Source: Paucimonas sp. (GTDB lineage Bacteria; Pseudomonadota; Gammaproteobacteria; Burkholderiales; Burkholderiaceae_D). From it: a DNA stretch of 7,417 nt. Position numbers and translations under genes: made by a program. Below are positions 1 through 6,110 of the stretch, piece after piece. How positions within the stretch are numbered: position 1 is the stretch's first letter; each line of letters begins with the position of its first letter. Where the stretch lies: NCBI GenBank assembly GCA_029266815.1, contig JAQSWC010000084.1:1-7417 (forward strand), written 5' to 3'. The notes beneath the pieces are model-generated. The model saw only the letters and a program-made list of their open reading frames with translations, made no database searches and was not told where the DNA came from.

Positions 1-242
1 CGATCGTTGAAAACTTGTCAGCGACGACACGTTTTCAGGCCGGCGAGGAAAAACGGATGCTATTCGGCGATTGGGAAAGTACGCTTCACCGGCGTGGATT
101 TCCGCAGATCATTTCGCATTTCATCGATTGCGTATCGACCCGTGCCACGCCATCGATCTCGCTGGCGGATGCACTGAAGACCCATGAAATTTGCGAGCGG
201 GTAGTGGCGGAAATCGCCGGGCAGAGGGGATTTGAAAACTGA
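1..242 (+). CDS. Gfo/Idh/MocA-family oxidoreductase, C-terminal end (partial)
   Basis: The reading frame is open from the left edge (first full codon at base 3) to a TGA at 240-242, giving the last 80 residues of a protein that begins outside the window. The tail resembles the C-terminal end of Gfo/Idh/MocA NAD(P)-dependent sugar or inositol dehydrogenases: an aromatic GDWES stretch, then a helix of the type FPQIISHFIDCV, then the closing pattern P-S-I-S-L-A-D-A-L-K-T-H-E-I-C-E-R-V-V. In this family the substrate-domain sheet is followed by just such a helix and an 'xxxDALxxxxxxxxxV' finish. The NAD-binding Rossmann fold is not in the window, so substrate and cofactor cannot be read. The TTG at 15 is an internal Leu codon, not a start. 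The gene converges on the hexosaminidase gene and ends directly at a hairpin terminator. Family assignment is fairly likely; the exact function is unknown. Confidence 0.72.
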   Translation, partial: IVENLSATTRFQAGEEKRMLFGDWESTLHRRGFPQIISHFIDCVSTRATPSISLADALKTHEICERVVAEIAGQRGFEN

Positions 243-265
243 AACGGCCCTTGCGGGCCGTTTTC
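242..265. terminator. Bidirectional rho-independent terminator
   Basis: A 9-bp perfect stem (AAACGGCCC at 242-250, GGGCCGTTT at 255-263) encloses the 4-base loop TTGC and is followed by T264. On the + strand the stem runs into TTTT (261-264); on the - strand the A-rich left arm gives the matching U-run. It starts inside the stop codon of the oxidoreductase and lies 26 bases past the end of the hexosaminidase gene, so it is placed to stop transcription from both converging units. Confidence 0.75.
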
Positions 266-290
266 AGAACAGCTTGTTGCTTCGGGCGAG

Positions 291-2810
291 CTAGGCCTTA
301 ACCGAAATGACGCGTCCTCTGCGTCCTGTCGAGGTGAAGGCGGCCAGTTTCACCGTGCCCTTGACTTCCATGGGTTCCCGGTAGGCCGGTGAATCCATAG
401 CGGGCTCGCTGCCGTCCAGCGTGTAACGGACGGAAAAGCCCGGCAAGCTAATGTTGGCATGCAGCCTGCCGTTTTCGATTCGGGCACCGGGGACCGGAAC
501 GCGATAGCCGTAACCGCCACCGAGTCCATCTAGCCTCAAGAGATCGCGCTGGGCAAGACGATTGGCGAAGACATTCCAGTCCGAATCCATTTTTGCCTTG
601 CGTTTTTCCGGATCGGCGATCTCGGTCCACTCGGGATCTTTTACCCAGGCGCGTTCCGCGAACGAGATGGCACGGGGGGCGAAATAATGTTCCACCCGTT
701 CCTTGCTGCGCGCGTTCTCGCCCCAGATCTGACCCTGAAGACCGATGATGTTCTTCCGGCCTTCCGGAGTCAGGCGTGCCATGCCGGCCACATTCTCCGC
801 ATCGAGCGGCTGGCCCCAGCCGTTCACCGTGGCATTGGCATAGATATCGAGCGGGACGAAATCGAAGGGTTTGCGCGTCGTGAGGAAACCGCCCCAGTAG
901 TAGCCGGGCTCGGCGGGATCCTTTTCATACGCCAGGTCGAAATACAGGTTGGTGACGTTGCACAACACCACCTGATATCCGGCATTGGCGAGCTGGTAGG
1001 CGAAGTCTTCCTGGCCCCAGCCCCACACATTGTTCCAGACGTAAGGCCTGAAGTTGGCGTTGACGAATTCCGGGTTAGGCTTGAGCACCGTCTTGCCGCC
1101 GACCTTTTCCTTCGCCAGCGCGATCTCTTCCCAGCCGGCCACCACCAGGTCATGCTTCTTGAGGATGTCGCGGAAGCGGCCGAGGAAGTAGTTAAGCAAT
1201 TCCTGGATCGAGTTCATGCCGCGTTCCTTCATGAACGCCTGGCATATCGGTGAGCCTTCCCAGGCGCCGTCCGGGATTTCGTCGCCGCCAGTGTGCATCA
1301 CCAGCAATGGAGCGCCGGCTTCCCTGTAGAGGGATACCAGCTCGGAAACGACCGTGTCGATGAAGCGGTAGCAGGATTCCTTGGCGATGCAGATGACGTT
1401 GTCATGCCAGAGCTGAACGGATTCATAGACTGACTTGTCGTCGAAATCCGTCAGCAGGAATTCCTCGGCTTCTTTCAGCTTTCCCTGTCCCTTCAGGCGA
1501 TAGTAGCGAGCTTCCATCGCCTTGATGGCCGCGCGAGCATGGCCGGGCACATCGATCTCGGGGATGACCTCGATATGGCGTTCGGTGGCATAGCGGAGGA
1601 TCTCGATGAATTCTTCCTTGCTGTAGTGGCCGGTACCGTGCGAACCATCTACTATGGCGCCCGAGCCGAAGGAGGGAACGAGATGATCGCGCTCGTCGAG
1701 CGTGAAGCCGCGCTTGGAACCGATTTCGGTCAGTTCGGGAAGCGATGGAATCTCGACGCGCCAGCCTTCATCGTCGGTCACATGGAAGTGGAATTTGTTG
1801 ATCTTGTGGAGCGCCATCACCTCCAGCATGCGCAGTACAGTCTCTTTCGTGGAGAAATTGCGTCCGACGTCGAGATGAACGCCACGGTAACCGAAGCGCG
1901 GCGCATCGACCACGCGTACCGCAGGAACGTCGAGTGCGGCAAGCGGCCGGTGGAAGCATTCGATGGGGAGTAGTTGACGCAAGCTCTGGATGGCATTGAA
2001 CACGCCGTGTCCGGACGCGCCGGCAATGACAATGCCGTCGGTCGTCACTTCCAGCTCATAGGCTTCATGGGCACTGCCGCTGTCGCCGGCCTCCACCTTG
2101 TCCAGCTTGAGCTGAATACCACCGGTGCCCTGGGTGGAGCGATCGACGTTGACGCCGGCCTGCGCCAGCACTTTCTGCAGATAGGCTGCTTCCGCATCGA
2201 GTTCGAACGCGTGAACGATGACCGTGGAGGCATTGATGGTGAAGCTGCCTGTGCCCCTGGTTTCCGACAGCGGCGTGGGTGTGATCAGTCCGATGCGATC
2301 GGCGGACAGGAGGCTGAGTATCGAGTTGGTCTCGAAGCGGCTCTGCGGCGTGGCAATCGGCACCACATCTTCCGGCTTGCGGCGGCGCTGTTCAGGCCGC
2401 TCGAACGGAAGAATTTCCGGGTCGCCGATCTGTTCGGCGAATGCCTCCGGTTTGCCATCGTTGTAAACAATGTAAAAGCCCAGCGGCGCATCGGTTTCCT
2501 GGATGACCCACAGCAGGCCGATATAGGAAATCGTGCGGGTTTCGCCCGGTTGCAGCACGCCGAAGTCGGCGGTCGGCGTCAGCTTCGAGAGGTCGCCGTT
2601 CACGTGAATGATGTTGGCGCCGCCGGTGATGCTGCCAGCCTTGGTCTTGCGGCAGGAATTGAAATACAGCGCCCAGCCCTCGCCAGGCAGGGGAAGCTGC
2701 GAAAGGTTGGTAATGCTCAGTTCAGCCAGGAAGGTTTCGCCGTCGTGATAGTTCGAGACGACGCCCCACTTGATCTTTAAATCGGTGCCCGCAGGATAAG
2801 AATAAGTCAT
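291..2810 (-). CDS. GH20 beta-N-acetylhexosaminidase (chitobiase type), no signal peptide
   Basis: The enzyme should remove terminal GlcNAc from chitobiose and short chito-oligomers by substrate-assisted retaining catalysis. Its 839 residues show the full four-domain chitobiase plan: an N-terminal CHB_HEX beta-sandwich (about 8-150), a GH20b alpha/beta domain (about 165-305), the GH20 TIM barrel (about 307-725, opening at YRGVHLDVGRNF), and a C-terminal CHB_HEX_C immunoglobulin-like domain (about 775-839, with VRYTLDGSEP). The barrel holds the family motif HTGGDE at 506-511; by homology D510 orients the acetamido group and E511 is the acid/base. FHFHVTDDEGWR (341-351), EIDVPGHA (418-425) and a late substrate-pocket Trp in GQIWGE (W697) are also present. 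The start at 2810 is forced: the upstream frame meets TAA 21 codons earlier with no ATG, GTG or TTG between. Hence no Sec or lipoprotein leader, unlike the Serratia and Vibrio chitobiases. No clear Shine-Dalgarno precedes it. It follows the GH18 gene after 137 bases, in which I see no convincing promoter or terminator. Confidence 0.95.
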   Translation of the reverse strand: MTYSYPAGTDLKIKWGVVSNYHDGETFLAELSITNLSQLPLPGEGWALYFNSCRKTKAGSITGGANIIHVNGDLSKLTPTADFGVLQPGETRTISYIGLLWVIQETDAPLGFYIVYNDGKPEAFAEQIGDPEILPFERPEQRRRKPEDVVPIATPQSRFETNSILSLLSADRIGLITPTPLSETRGTGSFTINASTVIVHAFELDAEAAYLQKVLAQAGVNVDRSTQGTGGIQLKLDKVEAGDSGSAHEAYELEVTTDGIVIAGASGHGVFNAIQSLRQLLPIECFHRPLAALDVPAVRVVDAPRFGYRGVHLDVGRNFSTKETVLRMLEVMALHKINKFHFHVTDDEGWRVEIPSLPELTEIGSKRGFTLDERDHLVPSFGSGAIVDGSHGTGHYSKEEFIEILRYATERHIEVIPEIDVPGHARAAIKAMEARYYRLKGQGKLKEAEEFLLTDFDDKSVYESVQLWHDNVICIAKESCYRFIDTVVSELVSLYREAGAPLLVMHTGGDEIPDGAWEGSPICQAFMKERGMNSIQELLNYFLGRFRDILKKHDLVVAGWEEIALAKEKVGGKTVLKPNPEFVNANFRPYVWNNVWGWGQEDFAYQLANAGYQVVLCNVTNLYFDLAYEKDPAEPGYYWGGFLTTRKPFDFVPLDIYANATVNGWGQPLDAENVAGMARLTPEGRKNIIGLQGQIWGENARSKERVEHYFAPRAISFAERAWVKDPEWTEIADPEKRKAKMDSDWNVFANRLAQRDLLRLDGLGGGYGYRVPVPGARIENGRLHANISLPGFSVRYTLDGSEPAMDSPAYREPMEVKGTVKLAAFTSTGRRGRVISVKA

Positions 2811-2947
2811 GGTTTCATGTGGCCGGTGCTGCGGACGGTCGCGTTCACGGCGTTCTGCAAATCGGTGTAATTATGTAAATTGGTTGAAAGCGTAATCTTA
2901 ACGGAACATGAAGAATAGCGTGGCCTCTCCCTAGCAGGATTATTAGG

Positions 2948-4000
2948 TCATGAAACTTGATTTATTGAGCCAAGTTCATGGTGCAGTGCGCCAAGCAGAA
3001 TGCGTTTGCGGTCATGACCAAGCTCCCAGAACATGATTCCAGCCAGTTTGCGCTCCGCGATATAGCGGCACTTGTGGCGCAACGATTCTTCATCGTCATA
3101 GGAAATGAAAGTGCTGCCGTCGAACAGCCAAGCCGCCTTGGCCTCGTCATCCCAGTGACGGACGAAGCCGTTCTTTCCGATGCAGGCATCCACCAGTTCA
3201 TCATGGGGCGGTCCATATGTGCCGAACGAAACGGTCATCTGGTGAAGCCCGTGGTTTCTGGAAGGGGCATCCGTCCAGCGCCTGGCGTAGAACGCCGCGC
3301 CGACGACCAGTTTTTCACGGGGAACGCCGGCTTCTACAAACATCCTTACCGAAGCGTCCAGGCTGATGCGAAACAGGTCGCCTGTGGGTGTGTAGAGATT
3401 CGTATGATGGCCGGTCAGGGTCTGAAAGCCGCCGCGCATATCGTAGGTCATCAGTTGCACCCAGTCGAGTGCTTGCTGGACGCGCGCCATCTCCGTGCCG
3501 TCGAGATAATACTGGTCGGCGCCTGCCGCAATCGTGAGCAGATAACGACATCCATGCGCGTCGCCCAGAAGGTCGAGTTCGTTCCGCAGGTCCTCGATGA
3601 GCAGCGAGAAATTGCGTTTGTCGGACGGGCTGGACACGATGCCGCCTTGTCCGTAACACGGATATTCCCAGTCGAGATCCAGCCCGTCCAGTCCGTGGCG
3701 GACCACCAGATCGAGGGCGCTGCGGACGAACATCGCCCGTCCTTCCTGGCTGCCTGCGGCTTCCGAAAAGCCGCCCGCGCCCCATCCTCCAATGGAAAGA
3801 AGAATTCGCAGTTCTGGATTATGGCTCCGGATGGCCTGCAGACAACCTAGATGCTTCAAGTGATCGACACTGACTTTGCCATTTTCTACCAGGCCGAAGG
3901 CGATATTGAGATGCGTGAGCATCCGCGCATCGTCGGACCCAATGCCGGGCAGTGTGTCATCGATCGCGTAGGCAGTCAGGATAGGGCGGGAAGGCGGCAT
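2948..4000 (-). CDS. GH18 chitinase-like glycosyl hydrolase, no signal peptide
   Basis: This 350-residue protein is a single GH18 TIM barrel, expected to cut beta-1,4 GlcNAc linkages in chitin or its oligomers by substrate-assisted catalysis. Visible family landmarks in order: beta-1 with TAYAIDD (9-15), LLSIGGW (67-73), the catalytic DxxDxDxE motif as DGLDLDWE with D105, D108, D110 and acid/base E112, LMTYDMRG (183-190) carrying the MxYD pair, AAFYARRW (235-242) leading into a small insertion, and the closing MFWELGHD with W325 at the base of the -1 site. All catalytic residues are intact. No carbohydrate-binding module is attached. The start at 4000 has an AAGAG ribosome site 4 bases upstream. 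The upstream frame reaches TAA after 26 codons with no start codon, so no signal peptide is possible; the barrel begins within 10 residues of the Met. The gene lies upstream of the hexosaminidase on the same strand, consistent with sequential chitin breakdown. Natural substrate length and cellular location are inferences. Confidence 0.93.
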   Translation of the reverse strand: MPPSRPILTAYAIDDTLPGIGSDDARMLTHLNIAFGLVENGKVSVDHLKHLGCLQAIRSHNPELRILLSIGGWGAGGFSEAAGSQEGRAMFVRSALDLVVRHGLDGLDLDWEYPCYGQGGIVSSPSDKRNFSLLIEDLRNELDLLGDAHGCRYLLTIAAGADQYYLDGTEMARVQQALDWVQLMTYDMRGGFQTLTGHHTNLYTPTGDLFRISLDASVRMFVEAGVPREKLVVGAAFYARRWTDAPSRNHGLHQMTVSFGTYGPPHDELVDACIGKNGFVRHWDDEAKAAWLFDGSTFISYDDEESLRHKCRYIAERKLAGIMFWELGHDRKRILLGALHHELGSINQVS

Positions 4001-4166
4001 TTTTCTCTTGTTGTTCGATGTGCGCTGGCATCCGGGGCGACATGAAACGCTGTTTCGGCAGAATTCGCCGTGACAGCATTAATAATATTGCGCCGAGGAA
4101 AGTGTATGACGAGTATGGTTAAAGCGCAGTCGATAAATCTTTGTAACTGCACATGGAGGGAATAGT

Positions 4167-5039
4167 TCAGACAGCACTGTTCAGTATTGCCCTTGCCACT
4201 GCGCGCGCGCTCGGGAGAAAGCGGGCAATGGTGGCGAGGAGCTCATCTTCGTCCACCGGCTTGCCCAGATAGGCATCACACCCTGCCCAACTGCCGCGAA
4301 ATTTGTCGAAAGCGGACGATTTGCTGCTCAACATGACAACTGCCATATTCTTGGTGAACGAATTCGACTTCAGACGTTTGCAGACTTCATAGCCGTCTAT
4401 CCCTGGCATCAGGATATCGAGGAACACGCAGGTATACGGCTTGGACTGTGCCATGTCGATTGCCATCTCGCCGCTTTCCGCATAGTCGACATCGAAACGG
4501 AAAGGGGCCAGTTTGCTGCGCATGAAGGCGCGCACGGTAGCGCTGTCGTCGACGACCAGCACCGACTCCACGGGTTTGGGTTCGAAGTACACCGGTTCCT
4601 GCGGTGTGCTCTTGTCGGTCGAGCGGCGGTAGGTTCGACCGTCCCAGTTGGTGTCGCTTGCCTGGCGCTTGCTCCGTTGCAGCAACGCGGCATGCATTGC
4701 AGCGTCCAGTTGCTCGAAAAGCCACATCCACTGAATGGGTTTCGTCACCTGCGGCCATTCCAGATTGGCGGGTTGCCTGCCGATCAGCACAGCAGGCGCG
4801 TGAATATTCGGCTTGCGGCTAGCCAGCAGGTTGCCGACTTCCGGACTATCTGAATTGACCAGATAGATATCCGGCCGGTCTTCGGATTCCGCAGGCTCGG
4901 CATAACAGAAATTGCGTCTTCCGGTCAGGCGAAAAGTGGAAGCCAGCATCGACCGCTCAACTTCGGGAAAACCGACGATTTCGATGAGAAAGCGGCGCTG
5001 ACCGGCACCACCCTGAACATTTTGCGATGTGGAATTCAT
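4167..5039 (-). CDS. Response regulator with degenerate N-terminal receiver and intact C-terminal receiver
   Basis: The 290-residue product ends in a complete CheY-like receiver (about 158-280): acidic pair D164-D165 in VLVVDDS, phospho-acceptor D208 in VFLDILMPGIDGYE, switch Ser S238 in VVMLSS, and K260 in the GKP turn. The first 120 residues look like a second receiver that has lost its chemistry: beta-1 FLIEIVGF lacks the acidic pair, DIYLVN (57-62) has Asn where the phosphorylated Asp would be, yet a TKP turn (99-101) and a following helix remain. A polar linker (about 120-155) joins them. No DNA-binding, GGDEF, EAL or HPt domain follows, so it probably acts by protein contact. The frame continues upstream to an ATG at 5195, but I chose 5039 because AAGAG sits 6 bases before it, a TATAAT lies 55 bases upstream, and the extra 52 residues look like translated intergenic DNA. 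No sensor kinase is in the window. The stop is 166 bases from the GH18 start, with no hairpin terminator seen. Confidence 0.9.
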   Translation of the reverse strand: MNSTSQNVQGGAGQRRFLIEIVGFPEVERSMLASTFRLTGRRNFCYAEPAESEDRPDIYLVNSDSPEVGNLLASRKPNIHAPAVLIGRQPANLEWPQVTKPIQWMWLFEQLDAAMHAALLQRSKRQASDTNWDGRTYRRSTDKSTPQEPVYFEPKPVESVLVVDDSATVRAFMRSKLAPFRFDVDYAESGEMAIDMAQSKPYTCVFLDILMPGIDGYEVCKRLKSNSFTKNMAVVMLSSKSSAFDKFRGSWAGCDAYLGKPVDEDELLATIARFLPSARAVARAILNSAV

Positions 5040-5093
5040 GAAAAACTCTTGTCTGGCCGGAATAGATCTGCCGGAGAAATGCCGGGGAGAGAA

Positions 5094-5099
5094 ATTATA
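5094..5099 (-). promoter_or_regulatory. Candidate -10 box for the response regulator gene
   Basis: The minus strand reads TATAAT exactly here, 55 bases before the chosen start codon, inside the 166-base gap shared with the divergent zinc-protein gene. I found no good -35 hexamer at 16-18 bases spacing and no TGn extension, so it is either an activator-dependent promoter or chance. It does support the 5039 start over the 5195 one. Confidence 0.33.
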
Positions 5100-5205
5100 C
5101 GAATGATAACATGGGGTTACGTCGATTTTGACGGTTTTGTGCCCGAACTCCCGGCTTGGAAATACATCGAACTGCGAGTGATGCCTTTCTACCATCGGAG
5201 CCAGA

Positions 5206-5409
5206 ATGAATACACGTCCAATTCAGTCGCCGGAACAGAACAAGTCTGCACCGCAACTCAGCCCTGGGGATGACGCAGCGCCCGGTACACCGGGTACCGG
5301 AGAAGATATCTGCCAGGAATGCAGCGGCACGGGAAAAATTGACAAGGGCGCGGAATGCCCGAATTGCGGAGGCACCGGCTACATCACCGAAGGCATTGGA
5401 GGTGGGTGA
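5206..5409 (+). CDS. Small DnaJ-type zinc-finger protein (two CxxCxGxG motifs)
   Basis: This 67-residue protein has a flexible Pro/Gly/Gln-rich N-terminal half (1-33) and two CxxCxGxG motifs: CQECSGTG at 36-43 and CPNCGGTG at 51-58. These are the repeats that bind zinc in the Cys-rich region of DnaJ/Hsp40, where four copies form two zinc sites. Two copies are enough for one Zn(Cys)4 site. There is no J domain, Gly/Phe region or C-terminal substrate-binding domain, so it is not a DnaJ co-chaperone; a stand-alone zinc or thiol-disulfide module is the most that can be inferred. The start at 5206 is supported by GGAG five bases upstream. It is transcribed divergently from the response regulator. 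I could not identify its own promoter: a TTGACG at 5128-5133 has no -10 partner. Real coding is supported by the paired motifs and ribosome site; the function is unknown. Confidence 0.8.
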   Translation: MNTRPIQSPEQNKSAPQLSPGDDAAPGTPGTGEDICQECSGTGKIDKGAECPNCGGTGYITEGIGGG

Positions 5410-5414
5410 GAACG

Positions 5415-5477
5415 GGGTTTCGCGAAGCATTGCTTCGCGCCGTTCGAACCGGATGCGCTTGCAAGCGCATCCGTGGA
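5415..5477. repeat. Double-hairpin intergenic repeat, copy 1
   Basis: This 63-base unit contains two inverted repeats. Stem A pairs CGCGAAGCA (5421-5429) with TGCTTCGCG (5431-5439). Stem B pairs CGGATGCGC (5450-5458) with GCGCATCCG (5465-5473); because the TTGCAA between them is itself palindromic, 5450-5473 is a perfect 24-base palindrome. GTTCGAAC (5442-5449), a further 8-base palindrome, separates the stems. By hand alignment 49 of 63 bases match copy 2 exactly 94 bases downstream. It begins 6 bases after the stop codon of the small zinc protein. No U-run follows either stem, so it is not a classical terminator. Confidence 0.8.
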
Positions 5478-5508
5478 CACAGCGGCTGAGTTACCGACTG
5501 GCTTAAAA

Positions 5509-5571
5509 GGGTTTCGCGAAGCACTGCTTCGTACCTGCGGAGCCGGACTCGCATGCAGGCGAGTCCGTGGA
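5509..5571. repeat. Double-hairpin intergenic repeat, copy 2
   Basis: This is the second copy in the same orientation. Stem A is weaker: CGAAGCA (5517-5523) pairs with TGCTTCG (5525-5531), the outer two pairs of copy 1 being lost to a G-T wobble and a C-A mismatch. Stem B keeps 9 bp, CGGACTCGC (5544-5552) with GCGAGTCCG (5559-5567), around the loop ATGCAG. Two stem-B pairs differ from copy 1 and both are compensated (T-A to C-G, G-C to T-A). The shared TCCGTGGA edge ends the similarity. The remaining 71 bases to the DUF1854 gene hold only two short direct GAAGCAG repeats (5573-5579, 5584-5590). Confidence 0.78.
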
Positions 5572-5642
5572 TGAAGCAGGGGCGAAGCAGAGAGGTCGCA
5601 ACGCGTGCATTAAGGCTATAGAGCCGGAACTGCGTATTCGCC

Positions 5643-6110
5643 TCAAAGAAATCTATCGAGCAATCTGCGGCTTGCCCTGTCCAGGGATTGAAGGTCGCGC
5701 ACCAGGAACTGCACGCCGTTCGTGTCCGCAATCAGCAGGCTGGAATGGGCGATGCGGCGGATGGCTTCTTCGCCGCGAAGCACCAGCTTGAATGGTCCGC
5801 GATCCGTTTCTATGTCCCAGGTGCTGGGCGTGGCGAATCCGGAAACGTGTACCAGACGACGGATTTCAGGCAGAAACTCGCGGTTGGCCAACTCTTCCTC
5901 GATCAGCTTGCGCGAGTTGTCGGCGACGACGGACAGGTCGTCAATCCATGCCAGTTCGTGTCCGTCCGCATCGACGATTGCAATCCCTTCATCGGGCGCG
6001 CCGATCGGAAACGCGCGCACCGGCACGACACCCGCTACCGGCCTTGTGAGGTCGGGCGAGGAGAAAACCAGTTTGCCGAAGGAATCGCGGCTCAATTCAA
6101 ACGATGTCAT
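5643..6110 (-). CDS. DUF1854 family protein, coupled to an ABC transporter
   Basis: This 155-residue protein matches my recollection of the DUF1854 family: an N-terminal PVRAFPI-x-APxEGIAIVDADGHEL block (29-53) followed by WIDDL, a central EFLPEIRRLVHVSG block (79-92) with TPSTWDIETDRGP (94-106), and a C-terminal LIADTNGVQFLVRDLQSLD block (126-144) ending in a basic helix RRLLDRFL. No signal peptide or membrane segment is visible, so it is probably cytoplasmic. Its ATG overlaps the exporter's stop as ATGA (6107-6110), and AAGG lies 6 bases before the ATG, so translation is probably coupled. I recall this pair next to cyanophycin synthetase genes in betaproteobacteria, where it is described as cyanophycin-metabolism associated; the biochemical role is not known. 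It ends the operon, running toward the repeat-bearing gap. Its length is normal and I see no damage. Confidence 0.85.
   Translation of the reverse strand: MTSFELSRDSFGKLVFSSPDLTRPVAGVVPVRAFPIGAPDEGIAIVDADGHELAWIDDLSVVADNSRKLIEEELANREFLPEIRRLVHVSGFATPSTWDIETDRGPFKLVLRGEEAIRRIAHSSLLIADTNGVQFLVRDLQSLDRASRRLLDRFL

Noticed and set aside
1974..2780. A 268-codon open frame on the + strand opposite the hexosaminidase N-terminal half
   Set aside because: It is the antisense shadow of a confident GH20 gene, its product resembles no family I know, and long antisense frames are common in GC-rich genes.
2811..2947. A promoter for the hexosaminidase gene around the AT-rich stretch at 2866-2881
   Set aside because: CATAAT-like hexamers occur on the minus strand, but no acceptable -35 box lies at 16-18 bases, so I did not call it.
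2978..3850. A 290-codon + strand frame opposite the GH18 gene
   Set aside because: The minus strand encodes a complete GH18 barrel with all catalytic motifs; the + frame shows no family features.
5040..5195. A 52-residue N-terminal extension of the response regulator from the ATG at 5195
   Set aside because: It would cover most of the divergent intergenic region including a TATAAT, has no ribosome site that I can see, and its residues look non-coding; the ATG at 5039 has AAGAG at good spacing.
5410..5642. The paired hairpins as a rho-independent terminator or CRISPR array
   Set aside because: No T-run follows any stem on either strand, and there are only two imperfect copies without uniform unique spacers, so neither label fits.
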